64,000 bases of DNA from positions 111,591 to 175,590 of the forward strand of contig NZ_MIEK01000023.1 of the NCBI RefSeq assembly GCF_001742285.1. Reading direction: 5' to 3'. The translations under genes were made by a program, and so were the position numbers. Below the pieces are notes generated by a model. That model saw only the letters and a list, made by a program, of their open reading frames with translations. It searched no databases and had not been told where the DNA came from. This DNA comes from Enterococcus rivorum. Lineage in GTDB: Bacteria; Bacillota; Bacilli; Lactobacillales; Enterococcaceae. Shown piece after piece: positions 45,093-54,742 of the stretch (the stretch's first letter is position 1; the number at the start of each line of letters is the position of its first letter).

Positions 45093-46067
45093 ATGAAGAT
45101 GATAGTTCAAAAGGTCCACGGCTCTGAGAATGATTTTTTCCTAATTGATGAGACTACTTTGCCACGAATGTTTACAGAAACTGAAATTGATGAATTACGG
45201 GTGAGTTTATGCGATCGAAGTAACGGACTACTAGGCGGTGCTGATGGTATCTTATTGGTAGAGAAAGCAGAACATGGAACAGCCGTTGCGAAGATGCGAG
45301 TTATCAATAGTGACGGTAGCGAAGCAAGCATGTGCGGAAATGGTTTGAGGACTGTTGCGCGGTATTTAGCCGAGAAATATAATATGCCACATTTTACTGT
45401 TGAAACTATGTTTGCAGATTTGAAAGTGCGGAAAGCTCAACCTTTAGGAGAAAATGTAGAAACTTATCAGGTTGAAATTTCTCCGGTTAGCTTTGAAGCG
45501 GAAACCATTCATATGAATATAAACGACAATACCCTCATTAATAAAATCATACCTGAGTTGTCACAAACCTTAAGATTTTCTGTAGTAGCTGTTCCCAATC
45601 CCCACCTAATAACTTTTGTGGATCATGAAACTTTAGTGAGTGATGAATTTGAGCGGATTGCATCTTATGTTAATAGAGAAAATCCTATTTTTCCTGATGG
45701 TATTAATGTTAGTTTTGTAGAAGTGCTTGGAAAGAATGAACTATTTGTTCGAACGTATGAACGTGGAGTTGGTTTTACTAGTGCCTGTGGAACGGCGATG
45801 TGTGCTAGTAGCTTAATGTATACATTACTGAAAGACGGTCACTTCTATGAAATGATAACGGTAAAAAACATGGGAGGGATAGTTAAAACGGTTGTTCATG
45901 AAGATGATGATGGTGGTTATTGGATGGAATTAATAGGCAATGCAACAGTTACTCATAAAATAGAAGGAACTTTTTCAGAATTTTTAAATAAAAATTATGA
46001 TAAAATCGATATAATTCAAACGAGAGAACAAGAAGCTTACACTGCATTCTTGAAGCTTTTAAAATGA
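45093..46067 (+). CDS. dapF: Diaminopimelate epimerase
   Basis: 324 residues, longer than the usual 275 by a C-terminal extension after about residue 280. Both catalytic Cys are present: Cys81 in SEASMCGNGLR and Cys232 in TSACGTAMCASS. It converts LL- to meso-diaminopimelate for lysine synthesis, which in this group also feeds the peptidoglycan stem peptide. AAGAGG lies 10 bp before the ATG. No other lysine gene is adjacent. Followed by a hairpin and the exopolysaccharide locus. Confidence 0.93.
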   Translation: MKMIVQKVHGSENDFFLIDETTLPRMFTETEIDELRVSLCDRSNGLLGGADGILLVEKAEHGTAVAKMRVINSDGSEASMCGNGLRTVARYLAEKYNMPHFTVETMFADLKVRKAQPLGENVETYQVEISPVSFEAETIHMNINDNTLINKIIPELSQTLRFSVVAVPNPHLITFVDHETLVSDEFERIASYVNRENPIFPDGINVSFVEVLGKNELFVRTYERGVGFTSACGTAMCASSLMYTLLKDGHFYEMITVKNMGGIVKTVVHEDDDGGYWMELIGNATVTHKIEGTFSEFLNKNYDKIDIIQTREQEAYTAFLKLLK

Positions 46068-46187
46068 CTTTATAGGATCAAAGTGAAATAAAACTAGTAT
46101 TTTCTTTTATTTTTTGTTTTAAATTTAGAAAAATAATTTTCAAAATGATTAAAAAACGATTGAAAAGTGATGCTAGTTCTGATAGCC

Positions 46188-46236
46188 TTTATAAAGTAGA
46201 GGATTTATATAAGAATATGAATCTCTACTTTATAAA
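46188..46236. terminator. Hairpin between dapF and the exopolysaccharide locus
   Basis: TTTATAAAGTAGAGGATT and AATCTCTACTTTATAAA pair over 17 positions with one unpaired base. No T-run follows on the plus strand. It probably insulates the two transcription units. Confidence 0.55.
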
Positions 46237-46279
46237 ATGAAAAATGAAGTGCAATTGGCTGTTTTTAAGGAGTGGGAGC

Positions 46280-47143
46280 GTGCTTAATAGGAATTTTTTT
46301 AAAATTGGAATTGCAAGCATGATAATAGTAATTTCAATTGGGATTTGTATTTTGGGATATAAAGTAAGCGCGGATAAGCAAAAAAGACAAAAAATAGAGT
46401 ATGCAGAAATAACATTAAAAAGCGAAAAGCAAAAAAAAGATAAATTAACTACAGCTGTTGATGGACTATTTAAAGATAAGCAACAAGTATTTTTAGCAGA
46501 CGACTTGAAAGAAGAGACCGTGTCGCAAGTTGCTAGTACTCTTTTAACGTTAAAAACTACTGCAGAAGATTTTGGGTTAGAAGAAGCCGATATAGATGTA
46601 GATGAGACATTAATCAAGAAAAAAGAAGAATTAACGCAAAAAGTCACTGATGCTCAGCGTAAGTATCGACTACAAGTACGAATTAATGGCTTATTTACTG
46701 AATCAATCAATAGTTGGAATTCAGAAAATTTGACTCACTCAATTGAAGAGACAACCACTATCGGAGAAATCAATAAAGTTAGAGAAGAAGTAGGGCTTTA
46801 TAATGATGAGTGGCGTAAAACGATGATGCTCTATCTGAATAGTGCACAAGAACAAATTGAACAGTATGAGCAAATGAAAAAAGCGATTAATGAAATGCTT
46901 GATGGGGAAACTCTGACTGAAAAAGCAAATTATGATACGTATTTAGTAGAGTCGAACAAATTGACTTTATTGAAAAATGAAAAAATGAGACAAGAGTTGT
47001 CTGAGAAATTAAGTAAAATTGCCCTATTACTAGGAGTGTCTGCTCAGAAGCCGCAACTTGAAGAAAACCCTGTCATTCCAGTTCAGCAACAGGGGCTAGA
47101 GCAAAACTTTGTAGACGAGTTTGGAAATCCTATTGTGCAATAG
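46280..47143 (+). CDS. Unknown bitopic coiled-coil protein at the head of the exopolysaccharide locus
   Basis: 287 residues from GTG 46280, with AAGGAG 7 bp upstream; an ATG 36 bp earlier has no ribosome site. One N-terminal helix (IASMIIVISIGICILGYKVS) and an extracytoplasmic region rich in Lys, Glu and Gln with long predicted coiled coils (about 35-110 and 185-250), ending in a Pro/Gln-rich tail (NPVIPVQQQ..). Family unknown. Its position just before the LCP gene suggests a role in polysaccharide export or attachment, perhaps as a spacer in the wall; this is inference. Confidence 0.7.
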   Translation: MLNRNFFKIGIASMIIVISIGICILGYKVSADKQKRQKIEYAEITLKSEKQKKDKLTTAVDGLFKDKQQVFLADDLKEETVSQVASTLLTLKTTAEDFGLEEADIDVDETLIKKKEELTQKVTDAQRKYRLQVRINGLFTESINSWNSENLTHSIEETTTIGEINKVREEVGLYNDEWRKTMMLYLNSAQEQIEQYEQMKKAINEMLDGETLTEKANYDTYLVESNKLTLLKNEKMRQELSEKLSKIALLLGVSAQKPQLEENPVIPVQQQGLEQNFVDEFGNPIVQ

Positions 47144-47219
47144 TGATTTGTTTTACGTAACTACAACTTGAGAGAAAAGAGAAGAGAAGAATACATTTTA
47201 GAATTAGGATGGGGAAAAA

Positions 47220-48149
47220 ATGTCTACAAAGAAAAAGATTTTTCTAGCTGTTTTAGGAATTGTTTTATCATTGGTTTTAATTGTTTTAGGAGTAGGAGCA
47301 AAATTATATTACGATATTTCCAAAACGGCTGAAGGTACATTTGAATCAGTAGAAAGGCCAAAAAATATTGGACAAAAGAGACAAGAGAAAGTAAATTTGT
47401 CTAAAAAAGAGCCTTTTTCAATTCTTTTACTAGGAATAGATAGTGGTGATTTAGGCCGAACAGAACAAGGACGATCAGATACTATTATGGTAGCGACAAT
47501 TAATCCTGATGAAAACAAAACAACTCTCGTGAGTGTTGCGAGGGATACATACACTGAAATTGTTGGTCGAGGAACGCAAGATAAAATTAACCACGCCTAC
47601 GCATTCGGTGGAACGTCTATGACATTAGCTTCAATCGAACAATTAATGGATATTCCAATTGATTATTATGTTTCAATTAATATGATGGGATTGAAGGAAT
47701 TGGTGGATGCAGTAGATGGAATTGAGGTAAACAATACTCTTGATTTTTCACAGAACAATCAGCATTTTTCTGTAGGGAACATTCATTTGAACGGGGAGCA
47801 AGCATTAGCGTATTCTAGAATGAGATATGAAGATCCTAACGGGGACTATGGTAGACAAGAACGACAAAGAAAAGTAGTGATGGCAATTGCTAATAAATCG
47901 CTCTCTTTTTCTAATGTCACAAAATATCAATCGATTTTACAAGCTATTCAATCGAATATCAAAACAGATTTAACTTGGACTGATATGAAAACTCTTGCAC
48001 TAGATTACAGTTCTGCTTTTGGAAATATTCAATCGGATCAGTTACAAGGAGAAGGATTTATGCAGGATGGAATTTCTTATCAAGGAATAAGTGATGCAGA
48101 ATTAGCAAGAGTTCGTTCAGAGTTGAAAATCCAACTGAACAAAAAATAG
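47220..48149 (+). CDS. LytR-CpsA-Psr (LCP) family ligase 1
   Basis: 309 residues. Short cytoplasmic start, one helix (IFLAVLGIVLSLVLIVLGVG), then the LCP domain: FSILLLGIDSGDLGRTEQG, conserved RSDTIMVATINP, VSVARDTYTEI, KINHAYAFGG and YSRMRYEDPNGDYGRQERQR. LCP enzymes transfer undecaprenyl-linked wall polymers to peptidoglycan outside the membrane. It is the first typical gene of the locus. A paralogue closes the locus at 61005. Confidence 0.93.
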   Translation: MSTKKKIFLAVLGIVLSLVLIVLGVGAKLYYDISKTAEGTFESVERPKNIGQKRQEKVNLSKKEPFSILLLGIDSGDLGRTEQGRSDTIMVATINPDENKTTLVSVARDTYTEIVGRGTQDKINHAYAFGGTSMTLASIEQLMDIPIDYYVSINMMGLKELVDAVDGIEVNNTLDFSQNNQHFSVGNIHLNGEQALAYSRMRYEDPNGDYGRQERQRKVVMAIANKSLSFSNVTKYQSILQAIQSNIKTDLTWTDMKTLALDYSSAFGNIQSDQLQGEGFMQDGISYQGISDAELARVRSELKIQLNKK

Positions 48150-48244
48150 AATGAAGTATTTCCAGACTTGAGTTCACCTTTAAGTGGTAATTTATCTGGA
48201 AAGATTAAAAGGAAACATTCAGTAGTAAATAATTGGAGGAAAAG

Positions 48245-49069
48245 ATGGAAGAGACGATTAGTTTACAAGAAATATTCGGAATATTAAAAAAACGTATAGG
48301 ACTAATTTTAATCAGTATGTTTTTAGGATTGGGTTTGACTGGTTTAATTACCTTTTTTGTTATTACGCCCAAATATAGTTCACAAGCGCAGCTGATCGTT
48401 CGTTTGCCTCAAACAGAAACAGCCAATGTCAATGATATTAATGCGAATTTACAAATGATTACCACATATAAGGATCTGATTAAAAGTGACTCTGTAATGG
48501 GTGAAGTACAACAAAAAATGAAAAATGAATTTCAAACGGAAATGACAGTTTCATCTTTAAGAGAAAGCATAGAGGTAGAGCAATCTCAAAATTCACAAAT
48601 GTTTTCGATTGTTTCGACAGGAACGAATGGAATTGTGTCACAGAATATCGCGAATCAAACGGCTTTAGTTTTCCAAGAAAAAGCTAAAGATATGTTAAAT
48701 GTAGACAAAATTACGATTATTTCTGATGCAGTTGCCAGTGGAACGCCAGTTTCTCCAAATAATAAATTAAATTTAATGATTGGTGTGTTACTTGGAGCGA
48801 TGATTGGTATTGGTATCTCGTTTGTTTTAGAGTTGTTTGATAAAACAATTAAAGATGCTCGTTTTGTTGAAGAGGAGCTTGGTTTAACCATACTAGGAGT
48901 CGTACCTAACATGACTGTCAAAGAACTAAACACAAAAATCATTCGTTCTAATTCTGATGAAAGTGGAATGCAAATTCCCCTAGATAAAAAAGACTTTAAA
49001 GAAGATAGAGAATCAGATACGAATGAAGACGATCAAACATTTTCACGCAGAAGTCGTTCAAGATTGTAA
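48245..49069 (+). CDS. cpsC: Polysaccharide co-polymerase / kinase activator (CpsC/Wzz)
   Basis: 274 residues from ATG 48245 with GGAGG 5 bp upstream. Wzz domain with two membrane helices: residues 21-41 (LILISMFLGLGLTGLITFF) and about 173-197 (LNLMIGVLLGAMIGIGISFV). The extracellular part includes YSSQAQLIVRLPQTE. The C-terminal tail (about 60 residues, charged, ending RRSRSRL) faces the cytoplasm. It sets chain length and activates the adjacent tyrosine kinase. Operon order C-D-B is as in capsule loci of Gram-positives. Confidence 0.93.
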   Translation: MEETISLQEIFGILKKRIGLILISMFLGLGLTGLITFFVITPKYSSQAQLIVRLPQTETANVNDINANLQMITTYKDLIKSDSVMGEVQQKMKNEFQTEMTVSSLRESIEVEQSQNSQMFSIVSTGTNGIVSQNIANQTALVFQEKAKDMLNVDKITIISDAVASGTPVSPNNKLNLMIGVLLGAMIGIGISFVLELFDKTIKDARFVEEELGLTILGVVPNMTVKELNTKIIRSNSDESGMQIPLDKKDFKEDRESDTNEDDQTFSRRSRSRL

Positions 49070-49081
49070 AAAGGAGAATAA

Positions 49082-49783
49082 ATGATGTCAAAATTGAGAC
49101 AACCTAAAAGACAAGAAACAAAAGCAGTAAGTTTAATTACAATGGCCGATAAATCTTCTCCTGTATCAGAACAATATCGAACAATTCGTACCAATATTCA
49201 ATATGCTATGGTTGATAGAGAGTTGAAAACGTTGGTGGTGACATCATCAGGACCAGGTGAAGGGAAATCCACTTCTTCAGCAAATATAGCAATTGTTTTT
49301 GCCAATGCCGGGCAAAAAGTATTGTTGGTAGATGCTGATATGAGAAAACCTACCATTGCTAAAACGTTCGCAGTATCCAATACTAGAGGATTAAGTTCCT
49401 TACTAAGTAATAGGAATACAAGTTTAGAACAAGTTGTTCAGCCAGTTGGAATTGATAACCTCTCTGTGATTACGAGTGGACCGAAACCACCAAATCCTTC
49501 AGAGTTACTTGGATCAGTCAAGATGAATCAATTAATTAAGGACTTAAAAAGAGAGTATGATTTAGTGATTTTTGATATGCCACCAGTTGTTACTGTAACG
49601 GATGCACAAATTGTGGCATCAAAGGCAGACGGAACGATGCTAGTTGTTCGCGAAAATGTGTCAAAAAAAGACTCTATGTTAAAAGCCAAAACTTTATTAC
49701 AAATGGTTAACGCGAATGTTATAGGCGTCATTTATAATGGGGCAAAAAATGCTTCAGACCAAGGATATTATTATGGAAATTAG
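49082..49783 (+). CDS. cpsD: Bacterial tyrosine kinase CpsD/CapB
   Basis: 233 residues. Walker A SSGPGEGKSTSSANIA, Walker A' VLLVDADMRKP, Walker B LVIFDMPPVVTV, and a C-terminal tyrosine cluster, here short (QGYYYGN). It autophosphorylates the cluster and controls polymer length together with the CpsC protein. Two adjacent ATG codons (49082, 49085) follow AAGGAG. Confidence 0.95.
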   Translation: MMSKLRQPKRQETKAVSLITMADKSSPVSEQYRTIRTNIQYAMVDRELKTLVVTSSGPGEGKSTSSANIAIVFANAGQKVLLVDADMRKPTIAKTFAVSNTRGLSSLLSNRNTSLEQVVQPVGIDNLSVITSGPKPPNPSELLGSVKMNQLIKDLKREYDLVIFDMPPVVTVTDAQIVASKADGTMLVVRENVSKKDSMLKAKTLLQMVNANVIGVIYNGAKNASDQGYYYGN

Positions 49784-49812
49784 AAAGTAGTTATAGTTAA
49801 AGGAGATTAAAG

Positions 49813-50577
49813 ATGATTGATTTACATTGTCATATTTTACCTAAAATAGATGATGGGGCACAATCATTAGCAGATTCTATTTTGATGGCAGAGAGCGCTG
49901 TACAGCAAGGGATATCTCATATTTTATGTACACCGCATCATAATAATGGAAGGTATAGCAATCCAGCAAAGAAAGTCATTTCTAAAGTTTCGGAATTACA
50001 GCAAGAGTTGGACTTGAGAGATATTCCTTTGACTTTATTTGAAGGACAGGAAGTTCGGATTGGCGGTTCTTTAGTAGATGAAATTATAAAAAAAGAAATA
50101 TTATTTGCTGATTTGTCTAATAAATATATTTTGATTGAATTGCCGACGAGAGAGATTCCGTCGTATGCAGATAAACTGCTTTTTGAATTGTTGACAAAAG
50201 GACACACACCAATTATTGTTCATCCAGAAAGAAACTACCAGCTAATGGAAACGCCCAATGATTTGATTCCGTTTCTAGAAATGGGTGTTTTGACACAAGT
50301 AACAGCTGCCAGTTATTTGGGAGGATTTGGAAAGAAAATTGGAAAAATAGCTAAGCAAATGGTTGAAAATAATATGGCCCATATCATAGCATCGGATGCT
50401 CATAATACTGGTAAACGTGGTTTCTTTATGAAGGAGGCCTATGAACAGATAGCAAAAGATTTAGGTTCAGAGAAGGTTATAGCTATGCAACAAACAGTTA
50501 AGGATATACTGAATGGCGATGAGGTAGTCGTCCCAGAGTACACCGAAATAAAAAGGATGAAATTTAAGTTGTTTTAG
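49813..50577 (+). CDS. cpsB: PHP-type tyrosine phosphatase CpsB/YwqE
   Basis: 254 residues. PHP metal-binding motifs: MIDLHCHILPKIDDGAQS at the start, LCTPHHNN, EGQEVRI, VHPERN and IASDAHN. It dephosphorylates the CpsD kinase with a tri-nuclear metal centre. AAAGGAG precedes the ATG by 8 bp. Confidence 0.95.
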   Translation: MIDLHCHILPKIDDGAQSLADSILMAESAVQQGISHILCTPHHNNGRYSNPAKKVISKVSELQQELDLRDIPLTLFEGQEVRIGGSLVDEIIKKEILFADLSNKYILIELPTREIPSYADKLLFELLTKGHTPIIVHPERNYQLMETPNDLIPFLEMGVLTQVTAASYLGGFGKKIGKIAKQMVENNMAHIIASDAHNTGKRGFFMKEAYEQIAKDLGSEKVIAMQQTVKDILNGDEVVVPEYTEIKRMKFKLF

Positions 50578-50595
50578 AAAGTGCAGGTTGTTGGT

Positions 50596-52398
50596 ATGAC
50601 AAGAAGAGCAAAAATATTAGTGCTACTACTAGTAGATTCACTAATCATTCTGATTGCAAATCTTTTTTCATATGTATATATGTTTCCCTATGTAGAAGTG
50701 ACGACTACTTTTTTTGTAGCTGTTTTTTTAATTCAATTGGGGCTTTACATAGTGTGGGGATTTGTATTAAAAGTTTTTACTAGAATTAATCGTTTTACAA
50801 ACATAAAAGAGATGGGAGCAGTTTTTGCTGCAACCAGTCTCAGTTCTGGAATAGAGTTTCTGATTTTATTTCTTACAGGTGAATCTTATAGTCGACGTTA
50901 TGTTATTTTAACCTATTTACTTTCAACATTTTTCATTATTTTAAGTCGAGTAGTTTGGCGCTTGATTATTGAATCTTTAAACAAGACCAAGATAGTAAAT
51001 CCTAATGCCAAGAAAACGTTGATTATTGGAGCCGGTGAAGCTGGTCGGATCTTATTGAACAGTTTGAGTAGCTCAACCACAAATGGGGATATTCAAGTGG
51101 TTGGTTTTATCGATGATTCACCTGATAAGCTCCATACATACTTAGCTGGAGTAAAAATTTTAGGTTCGACTAATAAAATTCCACAATTAGTTAAAGAGTT
51201 TGATGTTGAGATGCTTACAATTGCAATTCCTTCGTTATCCCCAGAAGATTTACAGCAAATACTTACGATTATAACCCCCTTAGGCTTACCAATAAATTCA
51301 ATGCCTGCTTTAGAAGAGGTTGCTTCTGGGAATATCACTATTTCTAGACTTAGAGAGATTGATGTGGTTGACCTTCTTGGAAGAGATGAAGTAAAGCTAG
51401 ATATGCTGCAAATTAGAGGACAGTTAGCGAACAAAACAGTTTTAGTAACAGGTGCAGGAGGATCGATAGGTTCGGAAGTTTGTCGCCAGATAATGAACTT
51501 CGGTCCTAAGAAAATTGTGTTACTTGGCCATGGAGAAAATTCGATCTATTTGATTGAGAAAGAATTGAAGCAAAATGGTCAGAAAATTGAAATTATTCCT
51601 GTGATTGCAGATATTCAAGATAGAAAAAGAATTTTTGAAGTGATGGAAGAACACACTCCTAATATTGTTTATCATGCGGCAGCTCATAAGCATGTGCCCT
51701 TGATGGAATTAAATCCTAGCGAGGCATTAAAAAATAATGTGTTTGGCACTAAGAATGTTGCTGAAGCTTCGAAAGCATTTAAAGTTGAAAGTTTTGTAAT
51801 GGTTTCGACAGATAAAGCAGTTAATCCTCCTAATGTAATGGGAGCCACCAAACGGATTGCAGAGATGATAGTTACTGGCTTGAATGAAAAAGGAAAAACT
51901 AAGTTTTGTGCGGTTCGTTTTGGCAATGTTTTAGGGAGTCGTGGGAGCGTTATTCCTGTTTTTAAAGAACAGATTAGCAAAGGTGGACCGATTACCATAA
52001 CAGATTTTAGAATGACACGTTATTTTATGACGATTCCAGAAGCGAGTCGATTAGTCATTCAAGCCGGTTCTTTAGCAGCGGGTGGAGAAATATTTATTCT
52101 AGATATGGGCGAACCTGTAAGAATTGTTGACTTGGCAAAAAACATGATAAAACTAAGTGGTTACCAAGAAAAGCAAATTGAAATTGTTGAAACAGGTATC
52201 CGGCCAGGCGAAAAACTATATGAAGAGCTACTAGTAAGTAAAGAGAAAAATTCCAGACAAGTTTTCGAAAAGATATTTATTGGTAATATAAAAGGGTTTT
52301 GTTTAGAGGAAGTGACAGAATTTGTTTCGTCATTGCCCGTAGAACAAGAAAAAATGAGTAGAGAATTGATTCGATTTGCGAATGAGTCGAGTAAATGA
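50596..52398 (+). CDS. CapD/FlaA1-type nucleoside-diphosphate-sugar epimerase/dehydratase
   Basis: 600 residues from ATG 50596; a GTG at 50581 would add five residues and neither has a strong ribosome site. Four N-terminal membrane helices, a CoA-binding-like Rossmann region (TLIIGAGEAGRILLNSL) and the catalytic SDR part: VLVTGAGGSIGSEVCRQI, STDKAVNPPNVMGATKR and RFGNVLGSRGSVIPVF. Long members are 4,6-dehydratases of UDP-GlcNAc or related sugars. It provides a sugar for the first repeat-unit step and is followed directly by the priming transferase. Confidence 0.92.
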   Translation: MTRRAKILVLLLVDSLIILIANLFSYVYMFPYVEVTTTFFVAVFLIQLGLYIVWGFVLKVFTRINRFTNIKEMGAVFAATSLSSGIEFLILFLTGESYSRRYVILTYLLSTFFIILSRVVWRLIIESLNKTKIVNPNAKKTLIIGAGEAGRILLNSLSSSTTNGDIQVVGFIDDSPDKLHTYLAGVKILGSTNKIPQLVKEFDVEMLTIAIPSLSPEDLQQILTIITPLGLPINSMPALEEVASGNITISRLREIDVVDLLGRDEVKLDMLQIRGQLANKTVLVTGAGGSIGSEVCRQIMNFGPKKIVLLGHGENSIYLIEKELKQNGQKIEIIPVIADIQDRKRIFEVMEEHTPNIVYHAAAHKHVPLMELNPSEALKNNVFGTKNVAEASKAFKVESFVMVSTDKAVNPPNVMGATKRIAEMIVTGLNEKGKTKFCAVRFGNVLGSRGSVIPVFKEQISKGGPITITDFRMTRYFMTIPEASRLVIQAGSLAAGGEIFILDMGEPVRIVDLAKNMIKLSGYQEKQIEIVETGIRPGEKLYEELLVSKEKNSRQVFEKIFIGNIKGFCLEEVTEFVSSLPVEQEKMSRELIRFANESSK

Positions 52399-52415
52399 TG
52401 CAAGGGAGAAATACG

Positions 52416-53030
52416 ATGTATAAGAATTATTTGAAGAGAATGATTGACTTTTTCTTATCTTTCATTGGGTTAGTTGTTTTATCTCCCTTTTTTCTACTGA
52501 TTATTATTGCGATAAAATTAGATTCAAAAGGTCCTATATTATTTAAGCAAAAACGTGTTGGCATTAACAAAAAAAATTTCACTATCTATAAATTTCGTAC
52601 GATGAGGATTGACACACCAAAAGAGATGCCAACGCATTTATTGGATAATCCAGAACAATATATTACGAAAATAGGAAAATTTTTAAGGAAAACTAGTTTA
52701 GATGAGTTACCTCAGTTGATAAATATATTAAAAGGGGATATGGCGGTTATAGGACCCAGACCTTCTTTGTGGAATCAATATGACTTGATAGAGGCAAGGG
52801 ATAAACTTGGTGTGAATGATGTTCGACCGGGACTAACTGGTTGGGCCCAAATTAATGGTCGAGATGAGCTAGAAATCTTAGTTAAAGCGAAGCTTGATGG
52901 TGAATACATTGCAAATATATCCTTTTTAATGGATTTGGAATGCTTTGTCGGAACTATTGTCTCTGTTTTTAAAACAGAAGGTGTTGTTGAAGGTGGAACA
53001 GGTGTTATTTCTAAAAAAAAGGAAGAGTGA
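52416..53030 (+). CDS. Initiating sugar-phosphate transferase (bacterial sugar transferase)
   Basis: 204 residues from ATG 52416, with AGGGAG 8 bp upstream. One N-terminal helix (FFLSFIGLVVLSPFFLLII) and the bacterial sugar-transferase domain: FKQKRVGINKKNFTIYKFRT, RKTSLDELPQLINILKGDMA, GPRPSLWNQYDL and PGLTGWAQINGRDEL. It puts the first sugar phosphate on undecaprenyl phosphate. The short form without extra helices resembles EpsL/PglC. Confidence 0.94.
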   Translation: MYKNYLKRMIDFFLSFIGLVVLSPFFLLIIIAIKLDSKGPILFKQKRVGINKKNFTIYKFRTMRIDTPKEMPTHLLDNPEQYITKIGKFLRKTSLDELPQLINILKGDMAVIGPRPSLWNQYDLIEARDKLGVNDVRPGLTGWAQINGRDELEILVKAKLDGEYIANISFLMDLECFVGTIVSVFKTEGVVEGGTGVISKKKEE

Positions 53031-53045
53031 GTTTGAGGGATAGCA

Positions 53046-53894
53046 ATGAAGAAAATTTTGATTACAGGGAAGAATAGTTACATAGGTACTTCATTTGAGA
53101 AGTCGATGGAACAATATGGAGAGAGTTATGAAATTGATACACTTGATTTGAAAAATCCGACTTGGAGAAATCAAGACTTCTCTGTTTATGATGTTGTCTT
53201 TCATGTTGCAGGAATAGCTCATGCAGATGTTGGGAAAGTAACAGAAGAAGGAAAGAAACTTTACTATAAAGTTAATACGGACTTGACTATTGAAGCAGCT
53301 AAAAAGTTTAAATTGGATAGCCAAAGAAGTCCAAGTGGAACTGCAAAACAGTTTATTTTCATGAGCTCTATTATTGTTTATGGTGAAGAAACAAGTGTAA
53401 ACAAGAAAAGAGTGATCACAAAAAAAACTGTCCCAAACCCGTCTAATTTTTATGGTGATAGTAAATTGAAGGCTGAGTTAGGTATTCAACCACTTGAAGA
53501 TGAGGTATTCAAAGTAGCTATTATTCGTCCGCCGATGATTTACGGACCGGGGAGTAAAGGGAATTATCAACAATTAACAAAACTGGCACTTAAACTTCCG
53601 ATTTTTCCGAATATAAAAAATGAACGATCGATGTTGTTTATTGATAATTTGACAGAATTCTTGCATATGTTGATAGATTCAGAGAAGGGTGGAATGTTTT
53701 TTCCGCAAAATGATGAGTATGTTAGAACAAGCCATATGGTTAGAGAGATAGCTGAGGCTCATGGAAAAAAGATATATCTATTTTCTTGGATGAACTGGGC
53801 TGTGAAACTGTTAGGGTATCTTCCTGGTAAGATTGGGAAGTTGACAAATAAGGCTTTTGGGAATTTGGTGTATGAGAAAAAAAATTTAAAATAG
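53046..53894 (+). CDS. NAD-dependent sugar epimerase/dehydratase
   Basis: 282 residues, extended SDR fold. Cofactor motif ILITGKNSYIGTSF (one residue off the standard GxxGxxG), FHVAGIAHAD, FIFMSSIIVYG, catalytic NFYGDSKLKAE (Tyr and Lys) and IIRPPMIYGPGSKGNY. A WcaG/GalE-like role in making a nucleotide sugar for the polymer is likely. 15 bp after the priming transferase gene. Confidence 0.88.
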   Translation: MKKILITGKNSYIGTSFEKSMEQYGESYEIDTLDLKNPTWRNQDFSVYDVVFHVAGIAHADVGKVTEEGKKLYYKVNTDLTIEAAKKFKLDSQRSPSGTAKQFIFMSSIIVYGEETSVNKKRVITKKTVPNPSNFYGDSKLKAELGIQPLEDEVFKVAIIRPPMIYGPGSKGNYQQLTKLALKLPIFPNIKNERSMLFIDNLTEFLHMLIDSEKGGMFFPQNDEYVRTSHMVREIAEAHGKKIYLFSWMNWAVKLLGYLPGKIGKLTNKAFGNLVYEKKNLK

Positions 53895-53946
53895 ATATGA
53901 GGAATAAATGCTGTTTTTAATCAATGAGAAGAGGTAACTAAGAATC

Positions 53947-54714
53947 ATGCTTAATCAGAAAAAAGAGCTGGTATCAATTATTATGCCGGCCTATAATTGT
54001 GAAAAATATATTCAAACAGCTATTCAAAGTGTTATTAATCAAACATATCTTGTTTGGGAATTGATTGTTGTAGATGATCACTCAACTGACCAAACTTTAG
54101 CAATAGCAAGGAGTATTGCAGATAATGAACCTAGAATTAGTATTATTGAATTGTCTAATAATCAAGGGGGGGCCCTTGCTAGAAATAAAGGGATTAAGAA
54201 GGCGCAAGGAAAGTATATTGCTTTCTTAGATAGTGATGATGTTTGGGGAAAAGAAAAATTGCAAACCCAAATTTGTTTCATGAAAGAAAATAACTATCAT
54301 TTTACTGCGACTAGTTATTCAAAAATTGATGAATATGGTAATTCTTTAAATAAAATTATTAAAGCAAAAACCATTCAAGACTATAAAAGTTTATTGAAAT
54401 ATTGTCCAGGAAATTCAACAATTATTTATAATGCTGATCAGTTAGGAAAATTTTATATTATAAACTTGAAAAAGAGAAATGACTACTTTATGTGGTTAGG
54501 GATTATTAAAAAATCAAAAGTATTATATGGATTAGATAGTAATTTATCTAGTCATCGCTTGCGACAAGATTCGTTGTCTACTGAAAAATCAAAATTAGTC
54601 AAGTATCATTGGTATATATATTATAGATTAGAAAAACTAGGTTTTTGGTATTCTTTATATTTAACGGGATTTTGGATATTTAAAACAATAAAAGGAAAGC
54701 TTTTAAATGGATGA
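53947..54714 (+). CDS. Glycosyltransferase family 2
   Basis: 255 residues. GT2 domain: VSIIMPAYNCEKYIQTAIQS, LIVVDDHSTDQT, GGALARNKGIKKAQGKYIAF and the DXD motif LDSDDVW. The C-terminal third is more divergent. It adds one sugar of the repeat unit at the cytoplasmic face. A/T content rises from here through 59000, as usual in the variable part of such loci. Confidence 0.92.
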   Translation: MLNQKKELVSIIMPAYNCEKYIQTAIQSVINQTYLVWELIVVDDHSTDQTLAIARSIADNEPRISIIELSNNQGGALARNKGIKKAQGKYIAFLDSDDVWGKEKLQTQICFMKENNYHFTATSYSKIDEYGNSLNKIIKAKTIQDYKSLLKYCPGNSTIIYNADQLGKFYIINLKKRNDYFMWLGIIKKSKVLYGLDSNLSSHRLRQDSLSTEKSKLVKYHWYIYYRLEKLGFWYSLYLTGFWIFKTIKGKLLNG

Positions 54715-54742
54715 ATAATTTGTAATGAAAGTTGTGGTGTAA

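Noticed and set aside
46225..46647. 140-codon minus-strand frame
   Set aside because: Antisense to the 46280 gene, Ser/Phe/Leu-rich as expected for the complement of a Lys/Glu-rich coiled coil.
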